Positions 9,205 through 19,581 of a stretch of 64,000 nt of DNA are shown here, piece after piece. Source of the stretch: Saccharomonospora marina XMU15 (GTDB lineage: Bacteria > Actinomycetota > Actinomycetes > Mycobacteriales > Pseudonocardiaceae); assembly GCF_000244955.1 (NCBI RefSeq), contig NZ_CM001439.1, positions 4,583,234 to 4,647,233 on the forward strand, written 5' to 3'. Each line of letters opens with the position of its first letter. Positions within the stretch are counted from its first letter, which is position 1. Both the position numbers and the translations under genes were made by a program. Below the pieces are notes generated by a model. That model was not told where the DNA came from. It was given only the letters and a program-made list of their open reading frames with translations, and searched no databases.

Positions 9205-10146
9205 GTGGGTTCTGCTTCTGCGACTTCTGCGCCCTCTGCGGTGCTCGCCACTGCCGCCTCCGTGGTCGCCCTGCTGCTGGCGGCAGCGGTCGTCATGCTG
9301 TGGCGGCTGTACCAGGACGGCATGCGCAGGGCCGACGCGGCGGCGCGGCAGGTGGCCGCCGAGCGCGCGAGGGTCGATGAGCAGCAGGCCGCGCTGCGGC
9401 GCTACGAGGTCGCCTTCGCCTCGATCAGTGGCCGAGGGGAGTTGGGTGAGCAGGTTCTGGTCGAGACGGCACGCGCACTCGGACTGCGGGAAGGGCTGCA
9501 CTTCACGTTGCAGACCGATCTGGCGGGAGGCGGCGCGGCGAAGCCGGACATGGTGCTGCTGGTCGGCGGTGGCCGAACCGTGCCCGTCGACGCCAAAGCG
9601 AGCCTTGCCTGTTGGGCGGAGGCCGTGGAGACCGACGATCCGGACGAACGATTCGACGCGCTGCGGGTGCACGTGCGCAACCTGCGCTCTCGTGCCGCGG
9701 AACTGGCGGGCAAGGGCTACCAGCGGTGGGCGGACGCCATCTACGGCACCGTGATGTTCGTGCCGTCCGACGCGGCCGTGGTGGCGGCACTGGACACCGA
9801 CCCCGAGTTGCTGCGCTGGTTGCTGGACCGCCGCGTGTTCCTGTGCGGGCCCACCGGGTTCGCGGTCGTCGCGTCGGCCGCCATGTTCGCGGCGACCGAG
9901 CGCACGCTGCTCGAGGACGTGGAACAGGTGCGAGCACGGGCGGCATCGGCTCACCGCGCCGCCGACAATGCCGTCGAGGCCGTCAACCTGTCGAGCACGC
10001 ACCTGCAACGCTTCCTGTCCGCACGCCGCAGGGAACTGGAAGCGCTGGAGAGTTTTCGCTCCAGCGTGGCGCCGCTCAGCGAGGCCGCGGCGAGCCCTTC
10101 GCAGGTCGCCGCGGTGCGAAGGTCCGACGAGGTGACGACCACCTGA
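9205..10146 (+). CDS. rmuC: DNA recombination protein RmuC family
   Basis: 313 residues. One N-terminal membrane helix (ALLLAAAVVMLWRLY), a coiled coil (residues ~35-70), then the RmuC nuclease-like core: SGRGELGEQVLVE, KPDMVLLVGGGRTVPVDAKASL, and a late segment VFLCGPTGFAVVASA. RmuC limits DNA inversions and is a predicted PD-(D/E)XK-like nuclease anchored in the membrane. At 313 residues it is shorter than E. coli RmuC because the coiled coil is short. The GTG start at 9205 follows GGAAGGAG. Divergent from sbcDC, extending the repair cluster. Confidence 0.88.
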   Translation: MGSASATSAPSAVLATAASVVALLLAAAVVMLWRLYQDGMRRADAAARQVAAERARVDEQQAALRRYEVAFASISGRGELGEQVLVETARALGLREGLHFTLQTDLAGGGAAKPDMVLLVGGGRTVPVDAKASLACWAEAVETDDPDERFDALRVHVRNLRSRAAELAGKGYQRWADAIYGTVMFVPSDAAVVAALDTDPELLRWLLDRRVFLCGPTGFAVVASAAMFAATERTLLEDVEQVRARAASAHRAADNAVEAVNLSSTHLQRFLSARRRELEALESFRSSVAPLSEAAASPSQVAAVRRSDEVTTT

Positions 10147-10403
10147 CGAGGCCATGCCTCGTCCGTCCGCGCGATGACCGAACGACGCGGCATAGAAGGC
10201 CCGCTGTGTGGTAATTCACATGACATGCGTGTAGCGGGGTTGTGGAGTCGCAGGGGGTTCTCGCCGGTATCCGGAAGGCTGAGCGAGCGTGGGCAGGCAC
10301 TGCCCAAAGGTCCGAACCACGGAAGCCGAAGTGAAGGCCGACGGCGGCTGATTCGGCACAGCGGTCGAGAGTTCGGCGCCGCCAAGGGATACGGTGTTGC
10401 CTC

Positions 10404-11357
10404 GTGACCGCCATTCGAGACCGCCGGAGCGACCCAGCCGCCGACGAGGACGCCCTTGTCCCATGGGACGAACGTTCCGTTGTCAGCTCGCGCCGTGGGT
10501 TGCAGTGGTGGGCAGCGGTGCTCGTCGCACTGGGCACCGCCGTGGTGGGGGCCGTCGTCGACCTGCAGGTCACCGACTCCATCGGTGCCCTGTTCCAGGG
10601 CTGCTACCTCGTCGGTTCGGTTGCCGCCATCGCCGCGGTCCGCAGGGGCAACTTGTTCGGACCCATGGTCGCGCCGCCACTGGTTCTCGCGGTCACCGTG
10701 CCCGTGCTCGTGCTGACCGCCTCGGGGTTGCCGTCGGGCAGCGACACCCTGGCCAAGATCCTCGCCATCAGCACCCCGCTGATCAACGCATTCCCGATCA
10801 TGGCTATCACGACGGCGTTGACGGTGGGTATCGGGTTCTACCGCATCTACCGCGAACGCGATCCGCACGCGCAACAGGGGGCGGGCTCCAAGCGCGACGG
10901 TGACCCGGCTCGCCCGGGCGGCAAGGACCGCGACAAGGGCGGCCGCGGTCCGGGTGGCGGCAAGCGCCCCAGGGAGGACGGGGACGAGGCACGGCGTCCC
11001 GCCCCCGGTGCGGCCGCCGGCCAGGGCGGACGCCGCCCACCACCGGAGGAGCAGCCAAGGCGTGGCCGCGGACGGCCGTGGGAAGGTCGCGGTGGCGAGC
11101 GAGGCAAGGACGACCGACCCCGGCGCGAGTCGGTGAGGATCGATCCCAGCCGCGCAGACCTGGGCCGGGCCGCACCCAAGAACCCCCACCGGCGCCCGCA
11201 GGTACCGCCCGATGCGGCAGGCGGGCCGAGGCGTCCGCGGCCTGCGCCTCCCGAGGAACCCCCTCGCGGCAGGAAGCCCGAGCCGCCACAGGCACGCGGC
11301 GGCCGCTCCGGCATGCCCCCTCGCCGCAACCGCCCGTGGGAGGACGAGCGCGGCTGA
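10404..11357 (+). CDS. DUF6542 membrane protein with charged, Arg/Pro/Gly-rich tail
   Basis: 317 residues. Four hydrophobic segments span roughly residues 32-150 (WWAAVLVALGTAVVGAVV; LFQGCYLVGSVAAIAA; PPLVLAVTVPVLVLTA; FPIMAITTALTVGIGFY). The remaining half is a low-complexity Arg/Gly/Pro/Asp tail that should be cytoplasmic. The arrangement matches the actinobacterial DUF6542 family, represented in M. tuberculosis beside ychF and ispH (Rv1111c). The function is unknown. The GTG start at 10404 is chosen at the beginning of the conserved MTAIRDRR segment. It converges on ispH with a 16-bp gap. Confidence 0.75.
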   Translation: MTAIRDRRSDPAADEDALVPWDERSVVSSRRGLQWWAAVLVALGTAVVGAVVDLQVTDSIGALFQGCYLVGSVAAIAAVRRGNLFGPMVAPPLVLAVTVPVLVLTASGLPSGSDTLAKILAISTPLINAFPIMAITTALTVGIGFYRIYRERDPHAQQGAGSKRDGDPARPGGKDRDKGGRGPGGGKRPREDGDEARRPAPGAAAGQGGRRPPPEEQPRRGRGRPWEGRGGERGKDDRPRRESVRIDPSRADLGRAAPKNPHRRPQVPPDAAGGPRRPRPAPPEEPPRGRKPEPPQARGGRSGMPPRRNRPWEDERG

Positions 11358-11373
11358 GCCCGGTCGCCGACGG

Positions 11374-12405
11374 TCAGCGCACGCTGCTGCGCGCGCTGTC
11401 CCCGCGCAACTCCCTGGGCAGGGCGAAGGAGATCTTCTCGTTCGCGGTGGTGACCTCCTGGACGTCGACCCAGCCGCGTTCGGCGAGCCATTCCAGCAGC
11501 TCCATCACAAGCACATCGGGAACGGACGCCCCGCTGGTCACACCGACCGTCTGCACACCCTCCAGCCAGGCCTCGTCCACCTCGTCTGCGAAGTCGACGA
11601 GGTGCGCGTCGTCTGCGCCTGCCTGGAGCGCCACCTCCACCAGCCGGCGCGAGTTCGAGGAGTTGCCCGAACCGACGACAAGCACGAGGTCGCACTCGGC
11701 GGCCATCGCCTTGACCGCCACCTGACGATTCGAGGTCGCGTAGCAGATGTCGTCGCTGGGCGGGTCGGCGATCTCGGGGAAGCGTTGCTTCAGCTGCTCG
11801 ACACGCTCCATCGTCTCGTCGACGCTCAGCGTGGTCTGCGAAAGCCACACCACCTTGGAGGGGTCGCGGACGGCGACCTTGTCGACATCCTCGGAGGTGT
11901 CCACCAGCTGGACCCGGTCCGGCGCCTCGCCCGAGGTCCCCTCGACCTCCTCGTGCCCGGCGTGGCCGATCAGCATGATGTCGTAGTCCTCCCGCGCGAA
12001 ACGGGTGACCTCCTTGTGCACCTTGGTCACCAGCGGGCAGGTGGCGTCGATCGTGCGCAGGTTGCGTTGCTCCGCCTCCGCGTGCACCGCCGGTGAGACG
12101 CCGTGGGCGGAGAACACGACCAGCTCGCCCTCCGGCACCTCCGACGTCTCGTCCACGAAGATCACCCCACGCTCCCGCAGCGTGTCCACGACGTGCCGGT
12201 TGTGCACGATCTCCTTGCGGACGTAGATCGGCGGGCCGTACCTCTCCAGCGCCTTCTCGACCGTGATGACGGCACGGTCCACCCCGGCACAGTAACCGCG
12301 CGGCTTGGCCAGCAGAACGCGCTTACCACCGGTCGAAGGGCCCGGTTTGCCCCCCTCGACCGATACGCTGGTGGCAGGCTCTGTTCCTGGACTCGCAGCA
12401 CTCAT
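11374..12405 (-). CDS. ispH: 4-hydroxy-3-methylbut-2-enyl diphosphate reductase
   Basis: 343 residues. IspH (LytB) makes IPP and DMAPP in the last step of the methylerythritol phosphate pathway, using a 4Fe-4S cluster. The three cluster cysteines appear in [22 protein letters not shown] and GSGNSSN-preceding [14 protein letters not shown] and SGASVPD supply substrate-binding residues. About 30 disordered residues precede the core. The ATG at 12405 follows GGTGG; further upstream starts would occupy the divergent promoter. It points away from the lipid-droplet gene, with a 118-bp shared promoter region. Confidence 0.97.
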   Translation of the reverse strand: MSAASPGTEPATSVSVEGGKPGPSTGGKRVLLAKPRGYCAGVDRAVITVEKALERYGPPIYVRKEIVHNRHVVDTLRERGVIFVDETSEVPEGELVVFSAHGVSPAVHAEAEQRNLRTIDATCPLVTKVHKEVTRFAREDYDIMLIGHAGHEEVEGTSGEAPDRVQLVDTSEDVDKVAVRDPSKVVWLSQTTLSVDETMERVEQLKQRFPEIADPPSDDICYATSNRQVAVKAMAAECDLVLVVGSGNSSNSRRLVEVALQAGADDAHLVDFADEVDEAWLEGVQTVGVTSGASVPDVLVMELLEWLAERGWVDVQEVTTANEKISFALPRELRGDSARSSVR

Positions 12406-12523
12406 GCCACCAGGGTACGGGCCGAGTCCGGACGGCAAGACTCGAGACGACGTCATGGGATACACGACACGCGTTAACCCGTTCGGCTGGGCAGGAAGGG
12501 CTATGTGCGGCACGCTTAGGGGT

Positions 12524-13198
12524 ATGAAGCATCTCCCGTTCCCGCTCCGGGTAGCAGCAGGACTTGCCGTCACGACGGTGGAGCGGGTGCGAGACCTGCC
12601 CAAGCAGCTGACGGAACTGCCCGTGACCGTCGCGAGTCAGGTGCTGCAGGCGTCCATGCGGGTGCAGCAACACGTCACCGAGCTGGCGATCAAGGGCGAC
12701 GACGTGCTGTCCACCCTTCGCCCGGTCGAGGAGACCCCGAGCTGGGCGACCTTCGACGAGGACATCGAGCCGCCGACGGACGAGCCCGGCGGCAACGGAC
12801 AGCGCTACGACGGCACCGAAACCACCCGATCGCGCGATGACGACCCGTGGGCACTGGAGGAGCGCGCGCTCGGTGAGGAGCACTCCGAAGGAGAGTTCGA
12901 CAGCCCGGGGCCGATCACCGAGCAGCAGGTGGAGGTGCGTGAGTCCGTCACAACCACGCCCGCCACCACGCCGGACACCGCCCCGGCTCCGGGTGGGCTG
13001 GCGGGCTACGACCAGCTGACCCTTCCGCAGGTCCGGGCACGGCTTCGGACGCTCTCACTCGAGCAACTGCAGGAACTGCTGGACTACGAGCGCGAGCACG
13101 CCAATCGGCCTTCGTTCGTCGGCATGCTCGGCCGCCGGATCGGCAATATGCGCCAGCAGTCCCCGCAGGAGGGGTCAGAAGGCTCGACCGCACGGTGA
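12524..13198 (+). CDS. lipid droplet-associated protein
   Basis: 224 residues. The N-terminus ([19 protein letters not shown], then [20 protein letters not shown]) is an amphipathic helical region like that of actinobacterial lipid-droplet proteins encoded upstream of xseA (Rv1109c position). The middle is acidic and disordered; the C-terminus has a small helical module ([25 protein letters not shown]). By family it should coat triacylglycerol or wax ester inclusions. An in-frame ATG at 12503 has a better spaced AGGAAGG site, so the product may carry seven extra residues. It overlaps the xseA start by 4 bp. Confidence 0.78.
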   Translation: MKHLPFPLRVAAGLAVTTVERVRDLPKQLTELPVTVASQVLQASMRVQQHVTELAIKGDDVLSTLRPVEETPSWATFDEDIEPPTDEPGGNGQRYDGTETTRSRDDDPWALEERALGEEHSEGEFDSPGPITEQQVEVRESVTTTPATTPDTAPAPGGLAGYDQLTLPQVRARLRTLSLEQLQELLDYEREHANRPSFVGMLGRRIGNMRQQSPQEGSEGSTAR

Positions 13199-14454
13199 AC
13201 GGCGGCACCGAACGCACCAAACGCACGGCCGAGCCGTCCACCGCGGAGAACCCGTGGCCGGTGCGTACGGTGGCACGCAAGATCGCCGACTGGATCCACC
13301 GACTCGGCGCGGTCTGGGTCGAAGGCCAGATCACGCAGATCTCGGCCCGACCGGGAACGCAGACCTCGTTCCTCACCTTGCGCGACCCGGCCGCCGACGT
13401 GTCCATGACCGTGACGTGCGCCGCCAGGCTGGTACGTGACTGCGATCCGCCGCTGCGTGACGGGGCGAGGGTGGTGGTGCACGCGAAGCCGACGTTCTTC
13501 CTCAACAGGGGAACGCTCAGCCTGCGGGCCAACGAGATCCGTCCCGTCGGCATCGGCGAGTTGCTCGCCCGCATCGAGCGGCTGCGCAGGCTGCTCGCCG
13601 CCGAGGGGCTGTTCGCGCAGGAACGCAAGCGCAAGCTGCCGTTCCTGCCAAGGGGTGTCGGGCTCATCACCGGAAGGGCATCCGCCGCCGAGCACGACGT
13701 GCTCGTCAACGCGCAGGCCCGTTGGCCTGCCGTCGCGTTCCGGGTCGTGAACACCGCCGTGCAGGGTGCCGCGGCGGTACCCCAGATCGTCCGCGCTCTA
13801 TCCACTTTGGACGCCGATCCCGAGATCGACGTGATCGTCATCGCTCGCGGTGGTGGCAGCGTCGAGGACCTGCTTCCGTTCTCCGACGAGACACTGTGCC
13901 GGGCTGTGGCCGCCGCGGGAACCCCGGTCGTCAGCGCGATCGGTCACGAGCCCGACTCGCCACTGCTGGACCACGTGGCCGACCTGCGCTGCTCCACGCC
14001 CACCGACGCGGGCAAACGCGTCGTGCCGGATGTGCGGGAGGAGACCGCGCGGGTCCACCAGCTTCGCGACCGCGCACGCCGCGCCCTGCACGGGTGGGTT
14101 GACACCCAGTGCAGGTTGCTCGAGCAACTACGCAGCAGGCCCTCACTCGCAGAGCCACTCGAGCCGATCGAGCGGCGCGCCGCGGATGTCCAGACCCAGC
14201 TGGAGCGCGCCAGGCGCGCGATACTCGCGGCGGTCGGCAACGAGCAGGCTGCGCTGGCCGCTGCCAGGGCGAGACTCAACGCCCTGGGCCCTTCGGCCAC
14301 GCTCGCCCGCGGCTACGCGGTCGTGCAGTACCACGACGAGCAAGGCAACCTCGCGGTGCTCCGATCGGTCTCACAAGTAGCCGAAGGGACACCGCTTCGC
14401 GTGCGGGTCGCCGACGGCGCCATCCGAGCGATCGCGGGCGCGCAAGAGGAGTGA
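13195..14454 (+). CDS. xseA: exodeoxyribonuclease VII large subunit
   Basis: 419 residues with the N-terminal OB fold ([24 protein letters not shown]), the catalytic XseA core ([59 protein letters not shown]) and a C-terminal coiled coil. The enzyme degrades single-stranded DNA in both directions together with XseB. The GTG start overlaps the stop of the lipid-droplet gene by 4 bp, so these unrelated functions are translationally coupled, as in mycobacteria. Confidence 0.97.
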   Translation: MNGGTERTKRTAEPSTAENPWPVRTVARKIADWIHRLGAVWVEGQITQISARPGTQTSFLTLRDPAADVSMTVTCAARLVRDCDPPLRDGARVVVHAKPTFFLNRGTLSLRANEIRPVGIGELLARIERLRRLLAAEGLFAQERKRKLPFLPRGVGLITGRASAAEHDVLVNAQARWPAVAFRVVNTAVQGAAAVPQIVRALSTLDADPEIDVIVIARGGGSVEDLLPFSDETLCRAVAAAGTPVVSAIGHEPDSPLLDHVADLRCSTPTDAGKRVVPDVREETARVHQLRDRARRALHGWVDTQCRLLEQLRSRPSLAEPLEPIERRAADVQTQLERARRAILAAVGNEQAALAAARARLNALGPSATLARGYAVVQYHDEQGNLAVLRSVSQVAEGTPLRVRVADGAIRAIAGAQEE

Positions 14455-14460
14455 AGGCAG

Positions 14461-14901
14461 ATGCAAAGTTGTGCGTTCCTTCCGCTGACCACCGAGGTCG
14501 CCACACGGCTGTGCCGGGACGCCCTGGGTGAGAACGCGCGAGGCAGGGCCACCGCGGTGCGACGCAGAGCCGCGGAGGCGGAGGCGGCGGCCGAACGGTG
14601 CTGGACCGCGCTACTCGCGGGCTGCGACTCCGCGGTGCGCTGGGAGCTGACCCCGCGCCTGCGCGAACTGTCGGAAGCGACGTCGCTGTACGCGGGTTCT
14701 CGCTGGTGGTCGACCGATGGCGCGGTTCACCGGCGGCGGGTGGCGAGTGCGCAGTCACACATCGAGGACGCGATCGCCGACGCCGACGGCCAGGAGTTCG
14801 CGCGGGCGTTCGTCGGCTACGACCACGCGATGGCCAGCGCGGTAGTGTGCGCGCATAACCCGGTACGGCGGCCAGCGGAAAGTGTGAGACGAACACGGTG
14901 A
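14461..14901 (+). CDS. uncharacterised helical protein encoded between xseA and xseB
   Basis: 146 residues, not recognised. The sequence is Ala/Arg-rich and predicted helical ([48 protein letters not shown]), with no membrane segment, no catalytic motif and three Cys residues. It begins 6 bp after xseA, and its last codons overlap the GTG of xseB by 4 bp, so it is embedded in the exonuclease VII operon. The unbroken frame and tight spacing argue for a real gene. It could be an accessory subunit or an unrelated passenger. Confidence 0.6.
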   Translation: MQSCAFLPLTTEVATRLCRDALGENARGRATAVRRRAAEAEAAAERCWTALLAGCDSAVRWELTPRLRELSEATSLYAGSRWWSTDGAVHRRRVASAQSHIEDAIADADGQEFARAFVGYDHAMASAVVCAHNPVRRPAESVRRTR

Positions 14902-15161
14902 GTGAAGCGGACGGCGAGCAACCGGCCGACCTCGGTTACGAGGAGGCGCGGGACCAACTGATCGAGGTTGTCCGGGAACTCGAGAGCGGCGGGCTGTCCC
15001 TTGAACAGTCCCTCGCGCTCTGGGAGCGGGGCGAGCGGCTGGCCAGGCTGTGCGAGCGACATCTGGAGGGCGCACGCGAGCGCATCGAAGCGGCGCTGGC
15101 TACGGTAGAGGACACGCCTGACGTCGAGGTCTCCGAGGACGTGGCCGGCGACTCGGAGTGA
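14898..15161 (+). CDS. xseB: exodeoxyribonuclease VII small subunit
   Basis: 87 residues with the helical hairpin of the XseB family: [43 protein letters not shown]. This small subunit binds XseA coiled coils in several copies. The GTG start overlaps the preceding frame by 4 bp. The length is typical, with an acidic C-terminal tail. Confidence 0.95.
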   Translation: MSEADGEQPADLGYEEARDQLIEVVRELESGGLSLEQSLALWERGERLARLCERHLEGARERIEAALATVEDTPDVEVSEDVAGDSE

Positions 15162-15249
15162 CGTCCACGACACCAGCGGGAGACCGAGGCCGTTCAGGCC
15201 GTTAGATCTCCTCGACGCTGTTGCCGAACAACGCCATCCGGGAGGGACC

Positions 15250-16308
15250 ATGACCGCCGCCAGCAAGTCCGCCGGTAGTTCGAGGAAAGTAGAGGCTCCT
15301 GACCGTAACCTCGCCATGGAACTGGTGCGGGTCACCGAGGCCGCCGCCATGGCCGCGGGCCGGTGGGTCGGCAAGGGGGACAAGAACGGCGGTGACGGTG
15401 CCGCCGTGGACGCCATGCGCCAGCTGATCGGCACCGTGTCGATGCGGGGGGTGGTGGTGATCGGCGAGGGCGAGAAGGACGAGGCGCCCATGCTGTACAA
15501 CGGCGAGGTCGTGGGCAACGGCGACGGGCCGGAGTGCGATGTCGCCGTCGACCCGATCGACGGCACCACACTGATGTCGAAGGGTATGCCCAACGCCCTC
15601 GCGGTACTCGCGGTCGCCGAGCGGGGGGCCATGTTCGACCCCTCGGCTGTCTTCTACATGGAGAAGCTGGCGGTTGGCCCCGAGGCCGCAGGCGCGGTGG
15701 ACCTGTCGGCCCCCATCGCGGAGAACATCCGGCGGGTCGCCAAGGCCAAGCACAGCTCCACGTCGGACGTGACGGTCTGCATTCTCGACCGCTCCAGGCA
15801 CGACAACATCGTCAAAGAGGTCCGCGCGGCGGGCGCCCGCATCCGGTTCATCACCGACGGCGATGTGGCGGGCGCCATCGCGGCGGCCCGCCCGACCACG
15901 GGCGTCGACATGCTGCTCGGGATCGGTGGCACCCCGGAGGGCATCATCGCGGCGTGCGCGTTGAAGTGCCTCGGCGGCGAGTTGCAGGGCAGGCTGTGGC
16001 CCAAGGACGACGAGGAGCGAGAGAAGGCGCTGGCCGCGGGCCATGACCTCGATCGCGTGTTGACCACCGACGACCTCGTTCGCGGCGACAACGTGTTCTT
16101 CTGCGCCACCGGAGTCACCGACGGTGACCTGCTGCGGGGCGTTCACTACCGCGCGGGCGGTGCCACCACGCAGTCGATCGTGATGCGTTCCAAGTCCGGG
16201 ACGGTGCGAATGATCGACGGCTACCACCGGTTGACCAAGCTTCGCGCCTACTCGTCGGTGGACTTCGACGGCATCGCGGATGAGGACGAGGTGCCGCCGC
16301 TTCCCTGA
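15250..16308 (+). CDS. glpX: class II fructose-1,6-bisphosphatase
   Basis: 352 residues. It has the GlpX metal and substrate motifs: [47 protein letters not shown], and [20 protein letters not shown]. It dephosphorylates fructose-1,6-bisphosphate in gluconeogenesis and is the only FBPase type in many actinobacteria. The ATG at 15250 follows GGGAGGG. The neighbouring fumC and synteny with Rv1099c support the call. Confidence 0.97.
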   Translation: MTAASKSAGSSRKVEAPDRNLAMELVRVTEAAAMAAGRWVGKGDKNGGDGAAVDAMRQLIGTVSMRGVVVIGEGEKDEAPMLYNGEVVGNGDGPECDVAVDPIDGTTLMSKGMPNALAVLAVAERGAMFDPSAVFYMEKLAVGPEAAGAVDLSAPIAENIRRVAKAKHSSTSDVTVCILDRSRHDNIVKEVRAAGARIRFITDGDVAGAIAAARPTTGVDMLLGIGGTPEGIIAACALKCLGGELQGRLWPKDDEEREKALAAGHDLDRVLTTDDLVRGDNVFFCATGVTDGDLLRGVHYRAGGATTQSIVMRSKSGTVRMIDGYHRLTKLRAYSSVDFDGIADEDEVPPLP

Positions 16309-16408
16309 CCCGTGGGGTCGCGCGAGGCACCTCGCTACCCGCCTTCGGTGGCGCGGCGGCCTCGCAGGACCCGATCGGGGTGGTTGCCGCGGCGGAGTGG
16401 AACCGCGC

Positions 16409-17398
16409 TCACATCTTGTCGCTGGAATGGCCGGGAAACAGCCGCGCGGCCGGGTCGAGCAGCACCGCGATGTTGTTGATGGCGGTCGCTGCCTCACCGA
16501 ATCCGGTCGCGATGAGCTTCACCTTGCCCGGATAGGCGGCCACATCCCCGGCAGCGTAGACGCGCTCGCGCGCGGTGGCCATCGTGGTGTCCACCTGGAT
16601 CGACCGTTGCTCGATCGTGAGGCCCCAGCTCTCGATCGGCCCGAGGTCGGCGGTGAATCCGAGCGCGGCCACCACGGTCTGCGCGGGCAGCACGATGTGC
16701 TCGCCCGCTCTCGTTTCGAGTTCCACCTCGGCGAGTTCGCCGTCGTCGTCGCCGCGAAGGCTGGTCACCTCGGCGTCGGTGATGATTCGCACTCCCGCCT
16801 CACGTGCCTCGCGCACGATCGACTCCGCCGCGCGGAACTTCGACCTGCGATGCACCAGCGCGACACTCGCGGCAACCGGCCGCAGGGCGAGCACCCAGTC
16901 GAACGCGGAGTCACCACCGCCGACCACCACAACGTGCTTGCCGGTGTGCGCGGCCAGCGACGGTACGAAGTGGACGAGGCCGCGGCCGAGCCAGCCGTCG
17001 CCCGCGGGCAGCGGGCGCGGGGTGAACTCCCCGATACCCGCCGTGATCAACACGGCGCCCGCGCGTACGACCTGGTCACCGTCCAGCGTCACCTCCAGGC
17101 CGTCGTCGACGGTGCGCAGTTCCTGTGCCTTGCGACCGAGCAGGTACGTCGGGTTCCACTGCCCGGCCTGCTCCACCAGTCCCTTGACGAGGTCGCGGCC
17201 ACGGACAGCGGGGAACCCGCCGACGTCGTAGATCATCTTTTCGGGATACATCGCGGTCACCTGCCCGCCCGACTCCGGAAGCGAGTCCACGATCGCCGTG
17301 GACAGACCACGAAAACCCGCGTAGTAGGCGCCGAACAGACCGGTCGGTCCCGCGCCGACGATCAGCACGTCGACCGACAACGTCTCGGGCGAGCTCAT
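16409..17398 (-). CDS. thioredoxin reductase-like ferredoxin/flavodoxin-NADP+ reductase
   Basis: 329 residues. It has an FAD-binding GxGxxG at the N-terminus ([18 protein letters not shown]), the segment [22 protein letters not shown], an NADPH-binding GGGDSAFDW near the middle, and the C-terminal FAD motif [12 protein letters not shown]. There is no CxxC redox pair, which separates type 2 ferredoxin-NADP reductases from thioredoxin reductases. The ATG at 17398 follows GGTGAG; a longer in-frame start overlaps the promoter region of fumC. It should pass NADPH electrons to a ferredoxin, but none is adjacent. Confidence 0.87.
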   Translation of the reverse strand: MSSPETLSVDVLIVGAGPTGLFGAYYAGFRGLSTAIVDSLPESGGQVTAMYPEKMIYDVGGFPAVRGRDLVKGLVEQAGQWNPTYLLGRKAQELRTVDDGLEVTLDGDQVVRAGAVLITAGIGEFTPRPLPAGDGWLGRGLVHFVPSLAAHTGKHVVVVGGGDSAFDWVLALRPVAASVALVHRRSKFRAAESIVREAREAGVRIITDAEVTSLRGDDDGELAEVELETRAGEHIVLPAQTVVAALGFTADLGPIESWGLTIEQRSIQVDTTMATARERVYAAGDVAAYPGKVKLIATGFGEAATAINNIAVLLDPAARLFPGHSSDKM

Positions 17399-17493
17399 CG
17401 GCTCACCGCCCTTCGATGCTGGTGGCAATCGGAAACGATCCTAGTGCCCGAACACACCGGGCGGGTGCCGCGCGACTGCGCCAAACTGGCGAC

Positions 17494-18894
17494 ATGGCTG
17501 AACAGGAGTACCGGACAGAGCACGACACGATGGGCGAGGTGAGGGTTCCGGCCGAGGCTCTGTACCGCGCGCAGACCCAACGCGCCGTCGAGAACTTCCC
17601 GATCTCCGGCCGTGGCCTCGAGCGTGCGCAGATCAGGGCGCTCGGCCTGGTCAAAGCCGCCGCCGCGCGCGTGAACGCCCGGCTCGGCGTCTTGGAGCCC
17701 GACCTCGCCACCGCCATCGCGGCCGCCGCGGACGAGGTCGCCGACGGCGAGCACGACGCGCACTTCCCGATCGACGTCTTCCAGACCGGTTCCGGTACGT
17801 CGTCCAACATGAACGCCAACGAGGTGATCGCGACCCTCGCCTCGCGATCACTCGGCCGCGACGTTCATCCCAACGACCACGTCAACGCATCCCAGTCGTC
17901 CAACGACACCTTCCCGACCTCGATTCGCGTCGCGGCGACCGAGGCCGTGCTCGAGGACGTGATCCCCGCACTGGACCACCTCGCGACTGTCATCGAGGGC
18001 AGGGCGACGGAGTGGGCGGACGTGGTGAAGTCCGGCCGCACCCACCTGATGGACGCGGTCCCGATCACGCTCGGCCAGGAGGCGGGCGCTTGGGCCGCGC
18101 AGGTGCGGTTCGGCATCGAGCGGCTGCGCGGCTGCCTTCCCCGGCTCGGTGAGCTGCCGATCGGCGGTACCGCGGTCGGTTCGGGCCTCAACGCCCCGGC
18201 CGGGTTCGGCTCCGCGGTGGCCGAGGAACTGGCGAAGGTCACCGGGCTGCCGCTGACCGAGGCACGCGACCACTTCGAGGCGCAGGCCAGCCAGGACGGC
18301 GTGGTCGAGACCTCCGGAGCGCTTCGCACGGTGGCCGTGTCGCTGAACAAGATCGCCAACGACCTGCGCTGGCTCGGCTCCGGACCGCGTACCGGGCTGG
18401 CCGAGTTGGCCCTGCCGGACCTGCAGCCGGGGTCGTCGATCATGCCGGGAAAGGTGAACCCGGTGATCCCGGAGGCAACACTGCAGGTCGTCGCGCAGGT
18501 GATCGGTAACGATGCCGCGGTGGCGTTCGCGGGCTCGCAGGGCAACTTCCAGCTGAACGTGAACCTTCCTGTGATCGCGCGCAACGTGCTGGAGTCGGCT
18601 CGGCTGCTCGCGGCCGTTTCGCGACTGCTGGCCGACCGGGTGTTCGCGGGCCTGCGGGTGAACCTCGATCGGGCTCGCGCCTACGCGGAGGGTTCGCCTT
18701 CGATCGTGACGCCGTTGAACGCCTACCTGGGTTACGAGGAAGCCGCCGCGGTGGCGAAACAGGCGCTCGCTGAGCTGAAGCCGATCAGGCAGGTCGTGGT
18801 GGAACGTGGGCACCTCGCCTCGGGAAAGCTCACCGAGGAGCAGCTCGACGAGGCACTGGACGTGCTGCGGATGGCCCGCGGTGGCCGAGGCTGA
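17494..18894 (+). CDS. fumC: class II fumarate hydratase
   Basis: 466 residues. The hallmarks of the fumarase/aspartase superfamily are present: [40 protein letters not shown] and the signature [11 protein letters not shown]. It interconverts fumarate and malate in the TCA cycle. This class needs no iron-sulfur cluster. Divergent from the reductase gene with about 95 bp between starts. Confidence 0.97.
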   Translation: MAEQEYRTEHDTMGEVRVPAEALYRAQTQRAVENFPISGRGLERAQIRALGLVKAAAARVNARLGVLEPDLATAIAAAADEVADGEHDAHFPIDVFQTGSGTSSNMNANEVIATLASRSLGRDVHPNDHVNASQSSNDTFPTSIRVAATEAVLEDVIPALDHLATVIEGRATEWADVVKSGRTHLMDAVPITLGQEAGAWAAQVRFGIERLRGCLPRLGELPIGGTAVGSGLNAPAGFGSAVAEELAKVTGLPLTEARDHFEAQASQDGVVETSGALRTVAVSLNKIANDLRWLGSGPRTGLAELALPDLQPGSSIMPGKVNPVIPEATLQVVAQVIGNDAAVAFAGSQGNFQLNVNLPVIARNVLESARLLAAVSRLLADRVFAGLRVNLDRARAYAEGSPSIVTPLNAYLGYEEAAAVAKQALAELKPIRQVVVERGHLASGKLTEEQLDEALDVLRMARGGRG

Positions 18895-18989
18895 CACGCC
18901 GCGCCGCTGCCGGATGCGGGCGGGCGACCGCTCGCTCCGGCAGGACCGGGCATCACGCGTCACGGTGAACGAGCAGGAGGCGGCATCCG

Positions 18990-19547
18990 TTGCGGCGCAA
19001 ACACCTTGACGGCAACCCCCACAGGCTGAGCGGTCGCGAGGTCGCCATCTCGATCCTGCGTTCGACCGGTGCGGTCGCGCTCGTGCTGGTGACCTACTAC
19101 CTGATACCGCTCGATCACGAGCTGGGGATCAGCGCCTGGACCAAGTTCGCGGTGGGGCTGCTGGTGTTCATCGGGTTCGTGGTCTGGCAGGTCAGGGTCA
19201 TTCTCGAGTCGTCGAGACCGCGGTTGCGTGCCATGGAAGCGGTAGCCGTCGGCCTGCCGTTCCTGCTGGTGTTCTTCTCGGCCAGCTACATCGTGCTGGA
19301 ACGCAGCACTCCCGGATCGTTCACCGAGTCGCTCAGCCGAAACGATGCCCTGTACTACACCGTCACGATCTTTTCCACGGTCGGTACCGGTGACATCGTG
19401 CCGGTCACCGAGAGCGCGAGGGTAGTGACGATGGTGCAGATGGTCGTCGGCGTGGTCGCGGTTGGCGTGATCGCCAAGGTGGTCGTGGGAGCGGTGCAGG
19501 TAGCCACGAAACGAAGGGGCCACCGCGACACCGGCACGGAAGGATGA
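18990..19547 (+). CDS. potassium channel family protein with TVGTGD filter
   Basis: 185 residues. Hydrophobic segments at ~21-40, ~52-70 and ~84-101, followed by a pore loop and an inner helix at ~145-165. The pore reads DALYYTVTIFSTVGTGDIVP, with the selectivity filter T130-V-G-T-G-D135. The usual Tyr or Phe of TVGYGD is Thr here, so selectivity is uncertain. The N-terminus adds one or two extra helices relative to a minimal 2TM channel, and there is no RCK domain. The TTG start at 18990 has an AGGAGG site 9 bp upstream. It converges on a TetR gene. Confidence 0.8.
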   Translation: MRRKHLDGNPHRLSGREVAISILRSTGAVALVLVTYYLIPLDHELGISAWTKFAVGLLVFIGFVVWQVRVILESSRPRLRAMEAVAVGLPFLLVFFSASYIVLERSTPGSFTESLSRNDALYYTVTIFSTVGTGDIVPVTESARVVTMVQMVVGVVAVGVIAKVVVGAVQVATKRRGHRDTGTEG

Positions 19548-19581
19548 GCGCGTTCGCTCCACCCGGCGGCGCGGCCGTTCG

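Noticed and set aside
16309-16408. Terminator between glpX and the reductase gene
   Set aside because: I could not find a stem longer than a few base pairs in this convergent gap.
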